A DNA stretch of 64,000 nucleotides, taken from assembly GCA_002722175.1 (NCBI GenBank), contig PBKU01000050.1, positions 152,106 to 216,105 of the forward strand, read 5' to 3'. Within the stretch, counting starts at the first letter, position 1; each line of letters starts with the position of its first letter. Source of the DNA: Magnetovibrio sp. (GTDB taxonomy: Bacteria; Pseudomonadota; Alphaproteobacteria; Rhodospirillales; Casp-alpha2). Below the pieces are notes generated by a model. It saw nothing but the letters and a program-made list of their open reading frames with translations, was not told the DNA's origin and ran no database searches. The translations under genes were made by a program, and so were the position numbers. This document shows, in pieces, positions 8,255 through 18,437 of the stretch.

Positions 8255-9640
8255 TTACTTGGGTGTAAAATAATTTTCGAACGCGTTAAAGAAGGTTCGA
8301 AGGCCCATAGCCTCGCCCCCTTCAGGCCTTCCCGGTCGCTGTGTGGAATTCCACCCCATGAGATCAACGTGACACCACGGAATTTGTTTTTTTATAAATC
8401 GTTCCAAAAACAAGCTTGCTGTGATAGCGCCCCCATATGGACTCTTAGGTTCGTTTGTAATATCAGCATTTGGGCTCATTAGCAATTCGTTATATCCATG
8501 CCACAAAGGCAATCGCCAAAGCCTATCGGAAGCAGCCTCTCCTTCATCTAACAGAAGTTTTGCCCACTCTTCACTGTTAGTAAAAAGTGCTGGTATATCA
8601 GTCCCAAGCGCAATGCGAGCCGCCCCAGTGAGGGTTGCAAAATCACAGATCAGGTCCGGATCTTCCTCTGACGCTAGCGCTAATGCATCAGCTAAAATGA
8701 CACGGCCTTCAGCATCAGTATGGCCAATTTCTATGGTGATACCATTTCGTGCTTTTATAACGTCAAGAGGCTTCAAAGACCGAGGGCCTACTGCATTGTC
8801 GACAGCAGGTATTAACGTGCGCAAACGGACAGGGAGATTGGACTTCATGATTGCCATAGATAGTCCGAGTGCATGAGCAGCCCCACCCATATCTTTTTTC
8901 ATAAGTTTCATGTTGTGGGCTGTTTTAAGATTTAAACCGCCAGTATCAAAACATACTCCTTTGCCAATTAGGGTCAACTTAGGTGCATCTATATCCCCCC
9001 ATGTTAAGTCGATAAGCAGTGGATCTCTATGTGAACTAGCGCCAACCGCATAAATGGCTGGGAAGCCTTGAGATAAAAGCTCTTCTCCAACGATTGTACT
9101 ACAATCCCCATTAAAGTTTTTCGCCAGATCAGCTGCATTCCCTGCCAACTCTTCCGGCCCGAGATCTTTGGCCGGTGTATTAATTAAGTCTCGAACCAGG
9201 TAAATAGCATCTAAAATGTTCTCAATCGCTAGTTTATTAACCCCTGGAGGGAAAACCAGTTCAATGTGCTGGCAGTTATGAGTTTTGTATTGATCAAAAA
9301 TATAGTTCCCAAGACCCCAGCCGATTGTGGCGAGGTCTAAATTTTTCCCCTGTAAAAGGCCTGCAATATCATCCAGGAAATATGTTCCAGCAGGTAGTGT
9401 TTTTGGAAGCTCAGCCATGCCCCAGATATATTCGTGAGGCGCTATTCCAAAAAGAATTCTTGACAATTTTCCGTCATCTCCAGGGATCATAGCCAATTGA
9501 CCGGCTTTTGCAGAAAAATCAATACTTTTCAACCAGGATTGAACTTTGTGATCTTTGCTAGCTATAAAGCTCTTCAAAGCCGACTTTGTTACTGGTGTTA
9601 TGGGGGTAGGGTTACCTTGTGGGGTATTGATGAAGTGCAT
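8255..9640 (-). CDS. M17 leucyl aminopeptidase family protein
   Basis: This cytosolic metallopeptidase removes N-terminal amino acids from peptides using two metal ions. At 461 residues it matches the short alphaproteobacterial branch of family M17 (often called PepB-like). The metal/catalytic motifs are GKGVCFDTGGLNLKTAHNM at about 228-246, KKDMGGAAHALG at about 249-260, and IGHTDAEGRVILADALALA at about 310-328, where His replaces the usual Asn of NTDAEGR as in other members of this branch. LTGAARIALG and VDLMGWN also fit. The N-terminal domain (1-140) is divergent. It is a monocistronic minus-strand gene. Confidence 0.92.
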   Translation of the reverse strand: MHFINTPQGNPTPITPVTKSALKSFIASKDHKVQSWLKSIDFSAKAGQLAMIPGDDGKLSRILFGIAPHEYIWGMAELPKTLPAGTYFLDDIAGLLQGKNLDLATIGWGLGNYIFDQYKTHNCQHIELVFPPGVNKLAIENILDAIYLVRDLINTPAKDLGPEELAGNAADLAKNFNGDCSTIVGEELLSQGFPAIYAVGASSHRDPLLIDLTWGDIDAPKLTLIGKGVCFDTGGLNLKTAHNMKLMKKDMGGAAHALGLSMAIMKSNLPVRLRTLIPAVDNAVGPRSLKPLDVIKARNGITIEIGHTDAEGRVILADALALASEEDPDLICDFATLTGAARIALGTDIPALFTNSEEWAKLLLDEGEAASDRLWRLPLWHGYNELLMSPNADITNEPKSPYGGAITASLFLERFIKKQIPWCHVDLMGWNSTQRPGRPEGGEAMGLRTFFNAFENYFTPK

Positions 9641-9962
9641 GGGCTAATAGTATACAATAATGATTTTTTCAGATCAAATTCTTGCAGATTAAAGTAATGA
9701 ATTATGTATCAACGCACGGATTTACAAAAATCGAGTAGTTTTGTTAACAGGCTTTTCTTGTTAAACTCTATGTGTGAACATCCGCTAAAAAAATAAGATA
9801 TATAAAAGAAGTCTAGTTTCAAGAAATCGATGAGTGCTGAATAGACATTGGTTGCTTATACGCCTAGCTTAAAACAAATGTAAAGTTTACAATAATAGTA
9901 GATCTGGTCTCTAAAAAAAATTAATAAGCACAGATATTATTGGGTAAATTGATACTTTTACA
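9641..9962. other. Intergenic region with a 13-base palindrome
   Basis: These 322 bases separate the divergent aminopeptidase gene and the small unknown gene at 9963. They are very AT-rich and contain no credible reading frame. Two inverted repeats stand out: TGTAAAGTTTACA at 9879-9891, a perfect palindrome around a central G, and GTTAACA with TGTTAA at 9743-9764 with a nine-base loop. The first resembles an operator for a dimeric repressor and lies about 70 bases before the downstream start. I see no RNA gene. Confidence 0.4.
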
Positions 9963-10382
9963 TTGAAAGCGGAACGGTTTCTTTTGTTGAACGCCCTAAA
10001 AAAAATTTTAAGAAATAGTAGGGGTCGCCAATTGAGCAAAGATGTGGCTATCATTATTAATAATTCAATAAAAGCGGAAAAAGCTGAGACTTTAGAATTG
10101 ATAGCAAAACTTACCGCTAATCATATTGCCGAGGTACACCAACGTAGCATTTTTAATCCAAAGTTTTATGATCAAGGGTTACGCCAGTTGGAGAGCAAAA
10201 ATGGGAAAGCCAAAGTTGAAAACGATCAGTCTGGTTGGACAGCTGGCGTTCTAGCAGTTATTTTTCTCAAATCTGAACAATTGGGTGAGGAAGGAGAGGG
10301 CGCCACGCAAGCTATTTGCAACTTCATAAGAAGTTATGACATTGATAGTTATAATATACTTACCGGGAAAAAAAGGCTGTAA
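9963..10382 (+). CDS. Hypothetical protein, 139 residues
   Basis: I do not recognise this protein. It is helical in character, with a basic N-terminus (residues 1-25), a central segment AETLELIAKLTANHIAEVHQ, an SGWTAGVLAVIFLKSEQLG stretch around 92-110, and an acidic EEGEG turn before the last helix. There is no signal peptide and no membrane segment of convincing length. The only usual start codon in the open frame is TTG at 9963, after a stop at 9945-9947, and no good ribosome binding site precedes it. It ends two bases before the convergent HAD phosphatase gene. The uninterrupted frame and position make it probably real, but the start is doubtful. Confidence 0.55.
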   Translation: MKAERFLLLNALKKILRNSRGRQLSKDVAIIINNSIKAEKAETLELIAKLTANHIAEVHQRSIFNPKFYDQGLRQLESKNGKAKVENDQSGWTAGVLAVIFLKSEQLGEEGEGATQAICNFIRSYDIDSYNILTGKKRL

Positions 10383-10384
10383 TT

Positions 10385-11098
10385 TTATTTTTGAAATCCG
10401 TTTAGAATACTTTCAAGGGAGTTTATGTCGTCGATTATATTGTCAGCGTATGCCTCAAGTTCAATTAGACTTGAGTTTCCTGACGAGACACCTATTAATT
10501 GACCGGCGCCACCACGTCTTCCCATCTCTAGGTCCTGCGGATTGTCGCCAACTACAGCTACTTCTTGTGGGTTAATTTTTACTGTTTTACAGAATGCTGT
10601 GAACATTCCAGGCCCGGGTTTTCCTCCATATCCGCTATCAAACCCAGCAACAAAGTCAACCTTAGCAGTGCCAAGAAGAGAGGTCATGGTTTGCACCGCA
10701 CTATTCTCGCTATCATTCGTAGCAACACCTAGCTTTAGCCCTAGGCTAGAGAGGTAGAGAAAAAAATTTTCGGTATCAGCGATTTCGACAGCATTTGTAA
10801 CAGCTCCCTCTTCAAGCAAGGAGTCTATTTCTTTCTTTAAGTCTGCTTGGGTGTAATGGGGCAGGAATCTACTCCATAATTTGGCAATTTCATTATTGGT
10901 ACCAGCTGCAAGTGTTGAGCCTGCGATAAAAGTAGTATTATCTTTGTGGAGCCCTGAGCCATGAAGAATATCTTTTGCGAGTTTGGGGTTGCCGTTGGAA
11001 AGGGTTAATGCAGCAGCTTGGTATGTTGGAACCCAAGTCTGCTCAAAATTGATTAAAGTTCCGTCTTTGTCAAAGAGGACCCCTTTTATTTTTCTCAT
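10385..11098 (-). CDS. HAD-family hydrolase, phosphoglycolate phosphatase-like
   Basis: This 237-residue HAD phosphatase has motif I FDKDGTLINF at residues 9-18 with Asp10 as nucleophile and Asp12 as acid/base. Motif II sits in LGVATNDSENS, the motif III lysine in GGKPGPGMF, and motif IV is VVGDNPQDLEMGRRGG. The helical cap between motifs I and II has the size found in Gph and related phosphoglycolate phosphatases. It would hydrolyse a small phosphate ester; phosphoglycolate is possible but cannot be proved from sequence. Gene neighbours give no pathway clue. It is transcribed alone, divergent from the GMC oxidoreductase. Confidence 0.85.
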   Translation of the reverse strand: MRKIKGVLFDKDGTLINFEQTWVPTYQAAALTLSNGNPKLAKDILHGSGLHKDNTTFIAGSTLAAGTNNEIAKLWSRFLPHYTQADLKKEIDSLLEEGAVTNAVEIADTENFFLYLSSLGLKLGVATNDSENSAVQTMTSLLGTAKVDFVAGFDSGYGGKPGPGMFTAFCKTVKINPQEVAVVGDNPQDLEMGRRGGAGQLIGVSSGNSSLIELEAYADNIIDDINSLESILNGFQK

Positions 11099-11242
11099 TA
11101 TGCCTTAACTTCCCTTTTTGTACTGATGGATATCGTGTTACTATTTTTTGATAGTTAAATATAAGAAAGGTGTTTTTTTAAACTTACTATCCTTTTGAAT
11201 AGTTATCCAAGATTTATCAATAAATGTTGAAGGGTCGCCACT

Positions 11243-12877
11243 GTGGTTGCAGCCAAATTCTTTGATTATATTATTGTGGGTGCCGGGTCAGCAGGCTGTG
11301 TTTTGGCTGATCGATTATCCGAAAATGGGAAAAGCACAGTTTTGCTTCTAGAATTTGGGGGATATGATAATAGCCCCTTGATTCAGATGCCGGCAGCACT
11401 TTCAATTCCTATGAATAACCCAAAGTATAATTGGGAGTTTTGGACAGAACCTGAACCAGGGTTAAATGGACGTCGAATCCATCAGGCAAGAGGAAAAGTA
11501 ATTGGTGGCTCTTCTTCAATTAACGGAATGGTATACGTACGAGGACACAGTGTTGATTTTGATGAATGGGAAGAACTTGGAGCTTTGGGATGGGGTTATA
11601 AGCACTGCCTTCCCTATTTTAAAAGAGCTGAAGGGGCTATTTATCCGCCTTGCGAATATAGGGGATTTAGTGGGCCTGTCAGCATTTGTAACGGCAATAA
11701 TATGAAAAATCCCCTTTATCGTGCGTTTGTTGAAGCGGGTGTTCAGGCTGGTTATATGGAAACAAAAGACTATAACGGATACCAACAGGAAGGTTTCGGC
11801 CGGATGGATATGACGGTGAAAAATGGAACCCGTTGCTCAGCTGCTAAAGCTTATCTTAAGCCAGCATTGAAACGTTCAAACTTAACCTTGGAAACGAAGG
11901 CATTAGTAAAAAAGCTGATATTTGATGGCCGCCAGTGCATTGGCGTTATTTACTGTAAGGATGGGGTAGATTTTTGTGCTAGGGCAGCGTCTGAAGTGAT
12001 TTTGTCCGCAGGGGCGTTTGGTTCTCCGCAAATCTTAATGCTATCTGGGATTGGGCCCCCTTCCCATTTACAGGATATCGGTATTTCAGTAATAAATGCG
12101 CTTCCAGGCGTTGGGGAAAATTTGCAAGACCATCTGGAAGTTTGGATACAGCAAGCTTGCCTTCAACCAATTACACTTGCGGGAAAGCTTAATCCGGTTT
12201 CAAAATTATTAATTGGTATTCAGTGGGCACTATTTAAGAAAGGCCTTGGCGCAACAAACCATTTTGAGTCATGTGGTTTTGTTAAAAGCAAGCCTGACGC
12301 GACACACCCGGATATTCAATACCATTTTCTTCCGGCAGCTGTGGCTTATGACGGTAGGTTTAGCGTGAAGCAACACGGGTACCAGGTTCATGTGGGCCAC
12401 AATAAACCGAAGAGTAGAGGACAGGTCACACTTAGATCAAAGAATCCTATGGAAAAACCAAAATTATTTTTTAATTATTTAGATCACGAAAATGATCGTA
12501 TTGGCTTTAGAGCTTGTGTGCGCCTTACCCGGAAGATTTTTTCCCAGGCGGCGTTTAATCTTTATCGTGGTCGCGAAATTGCCCCAGGCTCAGAAATTCA
12601 GAGTGATGATCAGATTGATCACTGGGTGGCAGAAAATGCTGAGACAGCTTATCATCCAGCAGGTAGCTGCAAGATGGGTACTGACGCAATGGCTGTGGTA
12701 GATCCGAAGTGCTGCGTCCATGGAATAAAAGGGCTTCGAATTGTTGATAGTTCGATTATGCCTACTGTGACAAATGGAAACTTAAACGCACCTACTATCA
12801 TGATTGGCGAAAAAGCATCCGACCTTATTTTAGGGCGTAATCCGTTAGCTCCAGAAAATCTAAGATCTTTTGCATAG
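11243..12877 (+). CDS. GMC-family FAD oxidoreductase (choline dehydrogenase-like)
   Basis: This 544-residue flavoprotein belongs to the glucose-methanol-choline family, which oxidises alcohols to aldehydes. The FAD-binding segment FDYIIVGAGSAGCVLADRLS is at about 7-26. ARGKVIGGSSSINGMVYVRG near 86-105 is GMC signature 1, and GAFGSPQILMLSGIGP near 257-272 is signature 2. The catalytic His and second polar residue lie in AYHPAGSCKMGTD and VTNGNLNAPTIMIGE near the C-terminus. The start is GTG at 11243, with AAGGG eight bases upstream. Choline is a reasonable substrate guess because a methylated-amine locus (19.6-23.7 kb) is nearby, but no betaine aldehyde dehydrogenase is adjacent, so another alcohol is equally possible. 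Confidence 0.9.
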   Translation: MVAAKFFDYIIVGAGSAGCVLADRLSENGKSTVLLLEFGGYDNSPLIQMPAALSIPMNNPKYNWEFWTEPEPGLNGRRIHQARGKVIGGSSSINGMVYVRGHSVDFDEWEELGALGWGYKHCLPYFKRAEGAIYPPCEYRGFSGPVSICNGNNMKNPLYRAFVEAGVQAGYMETKDYNGYQQEGFGRMDMTVKNGTRCSAAKAYLKPALKRSNLTLETKALVKKLIFDGRQCIGVIYCKDGVDFCARAASEVILSAGAFGSPQILMLSGIGPPSHLQDIGISVINALPGVGENLQDHLEVWIQQACLQPITLAGKLNPVSKLLIGIQWALFKKGLGATNHFESCGFVKSKPDATHPDIQYHFLPAAVAYDGRFSVKQHGYQVHVGHNKPKSRGQVTLRSKNPMEKPKLFFNYLDHENDRIGFRACVRLTRKIFSQAAFNLYRGREIAPGSEIQSDDQIDHWVAENAETAYHPAGSCKMGTDAMAVVDPKCCVHGIKGLRIVDSSIMPTVTNGNLNAPTIMIGEKASDLILGRNPLAPENLRSFA

Positions 12878-12947
12878 CGAATGCCAATAGTTACTCGCTG
12901 ACACTACAATTTTTTTAGCAAGAAAATCTGCATGTTAAAATAGTTGC

Positions 12948-14075
<1,128 letters not shown>

Positions 14076-14111
14076 CTAAATATTATCAAGCGGTTAGACC
14101 ACATGCCAAAT

Positions 14112-14753
14112 TTATATATGTTGGGGTTGGGTCGATTCCAAACCCAATATTTTGCGAATAGGCTTAAAACTGCGTCGATGTTCCGTAGTGATTCCAAGGC
14201 GATACAGACTTTTTTTATGCTTTTCCGTGCCGTAGCCAGCATTACTTTCCCAACCATAGCCGGGAAAAAATGGCGCTAAGCCTTTCATGATATTGTCCCG
14301 ACTAACTTTTGCTACAATCGACGCAGCTGCAATCGAGATGCACTTTTCGTCACCTTTAATTATACAGTGGGCCGGGCAGTCGATGATTGGTTTGTGATTC
14401 CCATCGATTAGCACAATATCGGGCTTCTGTTCTAAGCCCTCGACGGTTCTTCTCATAGCAAGTTTTGTGGCGTCAAGAATATTAGAAGCATCAATTTCGG
14501 CGACAGTAGCTATGGCAACACAGATATCCGCACATTCTCTCAATGCAATCAAGAGTTCTTCCCGTCGACCCGAGGATAGTTTTTTTGAATCATTTAGCGT
14601 ATAAGCGAGCGTAGGACATAGTATTGTGCGGTCGAGCACGACCGCTGCTGCAACTACTGGTCCGGCCCAGGAGCCTCGACCGGCTTCATCAATCCCGGCT
14701 ATTACATTAAACCCTTTAATTAAAAAAGTGTTTTCAAGAAAAAAGCTAGGCAT
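14112..14753 (-). CDS. rnhB: Ribonuclease HII
   Basis: RNase HII cuts RNA-DNA hybrids and removes single misincorporated ribonucleotides. The 213-residue protein has the catalytic pair Asp22-Glu23 in AGIDEAGRGSWAGPVVAAAV, a further acidic site in VLIDGNHKP, and the basic tract KGDEKCISIAAASIVAKVSR. GWESNAGYGTEKH matches the C-terminal signature. Its length is normal. The 246 bases upstream, shared with the divergent mtnA, hold no gene and no GANTC site that I can see. ccrM follows after 39 bases, so the two are probably co-transcribed. Confidence 0.95.
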   Translation of the reverse strand: MPSFFLENTFLIKGFNVIAGIDEAGRGSWAGPVVAAAVVLDRTILCPTLAYTLNDSKKLSSGRREELLIALRECADICVAIATVAEIDASNILDATKLAMRRTVEGLEQKPDIVLIDGNHKPIIDCPAHCIIKGDEKCISIAAASIVAKVSRDNIMKGLAPFFPGYGWESNAGYGTEKHKKSLYRLGITTEHRRSFKPIRKILGLESTQPQHI

Positions 14754-14999
14754 GTTAGAAAGTCAATCTAGTTAGCGGACAAAAAAGCTTAAAAAAACTT
14801 ACGAGGCCATTGGATATAAATCCCAGAGGTGTGAAGCTTTATTTACCAGATTTAAAAACTCTGTGTTTCTGAATACAACATATTTTTGTAATTAACAAAT
14901 TTATGACGTAGTTTTTTAGAAAAAATTGATTATTGTTTTCACGAGTGCTTTTTGTTGTTTAAATAGTTATATTTACGATACGTAGTTAGGTTTCTTCCA

Positions 15000-16121
15000 A
15001 TGAATATCGACGGTGTGCATTATAAGACGATTTGGCTTAATGATAATGGTTGGGCTGTTAATATTATCGATCAAACAAAGCTACCATTTAATTTTGTTAT
15101 AGCGCGTCTGGAAACAGTGGAGGAGGTTGCAGCTGCAATCAAAAACATGCAAGTGCGGGGTGCGCCTTTAATCGGCGCAGCAGCAGCATATGGCATGGCT
15201 ATCGCAATGAATTCTGATGGATCTGATAAAAATTTGCACCGCGCACATGATATTCTATTTTCATCACGACCCACAGCCGTTAATCTTCGGTGGGCTTTGG
15301 ATCAAATAAAATCTGTAGTTAATAGTCTTCCCCCAGTCGAAAGGGCCGCTGCTGCTTATAAGCGGGCTGATGAAATCTGCGATGAAGACATTCAAATCTG
15401 TTCATCAATTGGGGATAATGGGGAAAAATTAATAAAGACAATCTACCAAAACAATTCAACAAGTAATCCGGTAAATATTTTAACACACTGCAATGCGGGT
15501 TGGCTGGCAACTGTTGACTGGGGGACGGCACTTGCGCCTGTTTATAAAGCCCATGATTCTGGACTTCCGGTGCATATCTGGGTTGATGAAACGAGGCCGC
15601 GTAATCAGGGCGCGAGCCTAACTGCGTGGGAGCTTGCAAAACACAATGTGCCGCATACAGTCATTACAGATAATGCGGGTGGGCATTTGATGCAAAAGGG
15701 GAAAGTCGATTTATGCATTGTAGGGACAGATAGAACAACGTTTACGGGCGATGTGTGCAACAAAATTGGAACCTACCTTAAAGCACTAGCAGCTCATGAT
15801 AATAAAGTACCGTTTTATGTAGCTCTGCCTAGCCCAACGATTGACTGGAACATTGAGAATGGCGTGGAGGATATTCCCATAGAAGAACGCTCGGATGATG
15901 AGGTTAGTAGAGTTGTTGGCCGCTCGGCAGATGGTAGCTTGTTGAGTGTCCGGGTCATTAATGAAAGCAGTAGTGCGGCCAATCCAGCTTTTGATGTTAC
16001 GCCATCACGCTTAATCACAGGGTTAATAACAGAACGTGGAATTTGTCAAGCTTCAGAAGAATCATTAAAAAAGCTTTTCCCTGGAAAGGCAGGGAAAGCT
16101 ATTAATTCAGGAAGTAGGTAA
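15000..16121 (+). CDS. mtnA: S-methyl-5-thioribose-1-phosphate isomerase
   Basis: MtnA isomerises methylthioribose-1-phosphate to methylthioribulose-1-phosphate in methionine salvage. The 373 residues include [18 protein letters not shown] (about 50-67). The catalytic cysteine is Cys164 in [18 protein letters not shown], and the catalytic aspartate is Asp244 in [40 protein letters not shown] is the usual substrate-binding loop. Some alphaproteobacteria use MtnA in a methylthio-ribulose shunt to isoprenoids rather than in classical salvage. No other mtn gene lies nearby, so the pathway context is open. It lies 67 bases before dapD on the same strand. Confidence 0.93.
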   Translation: MNIDGVHYKTIWLNDNGWAVNIIDQTKLPFNFVIARLETVEEVAAAIKNMQVRGAPLIGAAAAYGMAIAMNSDGSDKNLHRAHDILFSSRPTAVNLRWALDQIKSVVNSLPPVERAAAAYKRADEICDEDIQICSSIGDNGEKLIKTIYQNNSTSNPVNILTHCNAGWLATVDWGTALAPVYKAHDSGLPVHIWVDETRPRNQGASLTAWELAKHNVPHTVITDNAGGHLMQKGKVDLCIVGTDRTTFTGDVCNKIGTYLKALAAHDNKVPFYVALPSPTIDWNIENGVEDIPIEERSDDEVSRVVGRSADGSLLSVRVINESSSAANPAFDVTPSRLITGLITERGICQASEESLKKLFPGKAGKAINSGSR

Positions 16122-16188
16122 TTTTTAGAATTCTATAGTTGGAGCTTGATTTTGAAAAGCAAGTAAAACATTAAGTCGAGAGGAACAG

Positions 16189-17028
16189 ATGGATACTAGC
16201 ACCCTAAAAAAAATCATAGACAAGGCTTGGGATGAAAGGGATTCGATTGCAATTAACACAACAGGTGAGATTCGTGATGCTATTGAAGCTGTTCTCGAAA
16301 TGCTTGATCAAGGTAAGGTTCGTGTTGCCGAAAAAATTGATGGTTGTTGGCGGGTAAACGAGTGGCTAAAGAAATCTGTTCTATTGTCTTTTAGAATTAA
16401 CGATATGAGACAAATTGAAGGGGCTCCGGATGGGGCAGTTTGGTGGGATAAGGTGCCTTCAAAATTTCATGGAATGGGTTCTGAAGATTTTAAGAATTTG
16501 GGATTTCGTGCAGTTCCTGGAAGCGTGGTCAGACACTCAGCTTTTATTGGGCCGGGGGTTGTTCTGATGCCTTGTTTTGTAAATTTAGGAGCTTATGTAG
16601 GTTCAGGTACGATGGTGGATACCTGGGCGACTATTGGTTCATGCGCACAGATAGGGCGTAATTGCCATATATCAGGGGGCGCGGGAATAGGGGGTGTTTT
16701 AGAGCCGTTGCAGGCAGAGCCTGTGATTGTTGAAGAAAACTGCTTTATAGGAGCCCGTAGTGAGGTTGCTGAGGGAGTGATGATTGGCAAGGGGTCTGTT
16801 CTGGCAATGGGGGTATATCTTAGCGGCTCAACAAAGATAATTGATCGTGAAACAGGCGAAATCCATACGGGTTCAGTTCCGCCATATTCGGTTGTTGTCC
16901 CAGGTAGCTTGCCCAGCAAACCATCGAAGGATAGCATCAATCCAAGCCTTTACTGTGCAGTAATTGTGAAGCGCGTCGACGAACGTACACGCTCTAAGAC
17001 ATCCATCAACGACCTGCTTAGAGACTGA
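16189..17028 (+). CDS. dapD: Tetrahydrodipicolinate N-succinyltransferase
   Basis: DapD transfers succinyl from succinyl-CoA to tetrahydrodipicolinate in the succinylase route to diaminopimelate and lysine. The 279-residue protein has a helical N-terminal domain (1-100) and then left-handed parallel beta-helix hexapeptide repeats (about 115-240). These include [59 protein letters not shown] and [16 protein letters not shown]. An AGAGGAAC Shine-Dalgarno sequence precedes the ATG. dapE follows after 24 bases, so consecutive pathway steps are co-transcribed. Confidence 0.96.
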   Translation: MDTSTLKKIIDKAWDERDSIAINTTGEIRDAIEAVLEMLDQGKVRVAEKIDGCWRVNEWLKKSVLLSFRINDMRQIEGAPDGAVWWDKVPSKFHGMGSEDFKNLGFRAVPGSVVRHSAFIGPGVVLMPCFVNLGAYVGSGTMVDTWATIGSCAQIGRNCHISGGAGIGGVLEPLQAEPVIVEENCFIGARSEVAEGVMIGKGSVLAMGVYLSGSTKIIDRETGEIHTGSVPPYSVVVPGSLPSKPSKDSINPSLYCAVIVKRVDERTRSKTSINDLLRD

Positions 17029-17052
17029 CGCAAAGTTTTTTGGGGGCCTAGT

Positions 17053-18207
17053 GTGACTATCGATTTAGTTGAATTGTCAAAAGATTTGATCCGGTGTCCA
17101 AGTATTACCCCAAATGAAGCAGGTGCGATAGGCATTTTAGAAGAAAAGTTACTTAGTATGGGCTTTAATTGCAGGCGGCTCCCGTTTGCTGAAGAAGGCA
17201 TGCCCTCAGTTGAAAATCTCTACGCCCGGATAGGTTCGGAAAGTCCGCATTTTTGTTTTGCAGGCCATACAGATGTTGTTCCACCTGGGGATAATAAAGA
17301 TTGGATTTCCCCCCCCTTTGAACCAGAGGTTAGAGAGAAATTTCTATTCGGTAGAGGAGCAGCTGATATGAAATGTGCAATTGCTGCAATGGTATCAGCT
17401 GCTGAGATGTTTTTAAAATCTGAGAACAAAAAACTACAAGGATCAATTAGTTTTTTGATTACTGGCGATGAAGAAGGGCCGGCAATCAATGGGACTTCTA
17501 AGGTATTAGAATGGATGGAAAAAAGTGGGGAAGTAATTGATGCATGTATTGTTGGAGAGCCCACGAATCCTGAAAATTTAGGCGAAATGATAAAAATTGG
17601 TAGAAGAGGTTCAATGAACATTGAGTTACGCGTTGAGGGGATACAAGGGCACTCAGCGTACCCACATCTTGCAGACAATCCTATTCATCGATTAATAAAT
17701 ATGATGACAGGGCTTATTGCAACCCCCCTTGATGGTGGCTCGGAATTTTTTCAACCATCCGATATACAAGTTACAACTTTTGACGTTGGTAACTTAGCGA
17801 CCAATGTAATCCCTGCGAGAGCAGAAGCTAGATGCAATGTTCGTTTTAATGATCTTCATTCATCGGATAGTCTGATCAAAGTTATTCGTGATAGGTTAGA
17901 TGCGACAGGTATAGCATATAACCTGAACGTGCGAGTTTCAGGAGAAAGCTTTCTAACGAAGCCTGGATTGTTAAGCACAATAACTTCAGAATCTGTGAAC
18001 GCATTGACTGGGATTGAACCTGTACTGTCAACTGCTGGGGGCACGTCAGATGCTCGTTTTATAAAAGAGCATTGTCCTGTTGTTGAGTTCGGGTTATGCA
18101 ATGAAACGGCTCACAAAGCTAATGAATGTGTGCGCATAGACGATATTTTTACTTTAGCAGAAATTTACGAGAATATACTAGTCCGTTATTTTTCAGAAAA
18201 ATCCTGA
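17053..18207 (+). CDS. dapE: Succinyl-diaminopimelate desuccinylase
   Basis: DapE removes succinate from N-succinyl-LL-diaminopimelate, giving LL-diaminopimelate for peptidoglycan and lysine. It is an M20 dizinc amidohydrolase of 384 residues with a GTG start at 17053. Metal and catalytic residues are visible in FCFAGHTDVVPPGD (His and Asp, about 69-82), GRGAADMKCAIAAM, ITGDEEGPAINGT (the Glu pair, about 136-148), VGEPT, and AGGTSDARF. The late metal-ligand histidine lies in GLCNETAHKANE. GHSAYPHLADNPIHRL marks the dimerisation lid domain. It is the last gene of mtnA-dapD-dapE. The 230 bases after it, before the convergent dehydrogenase, hold nothing I can assign. Confidence 0.96.
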   Translation: MTIDLVELSKDLIRCPSITPNEAGAIGILEEKLLSMGFNCRRLPFAEEGMPSVENLYARIGSESPHFCFAGHTDVVPPGDNKDWISPPFEPEVREKFLFGRGAADMKCAIAAMVSAAEMFLKSENKKLQGSISFLITGDEEGPAINGTSKVLEWMEKSGEVIDACIVGEPTNPENLGEMIKIGRRGSMNIELRVEGIQGHSAYPHLADNPIHRLINMMTGLIATPLDGGSEFFQPSDIQVTTFDVGNLATNVIPARAEARCNVRFNDLHSSDSLIKVIRDRLDATGIAYNLNVRVSGESFLTKPGLLSTITSESVNALTGIEPVLSTAGGTSDARFIKEHCPVVEFGLCNETAHKANECVRIDDIFTLAEIYENILVRYFSEKS

Positions 18208-18437
18208 CAGTTTTTTTTGTGAAAACTAAAAAAGGATGGGTCAAATTAGGCTGCCCATCTGGCCAAAGGCAAAATTCTTGCTCTAGCTTATTATGTGCGG
18301 ATCAAATTTTATATCCATCAAGCCTGGTTTGTCCTTTTGACGAAATCGAGTGTTTAATTTTTTGTATAACTGTGCTCAGATGGTCAATTGGGAGGGAGAA
18401 AAAAATACTAGTTTGTATAGCTAATTTAACAAAGCTA

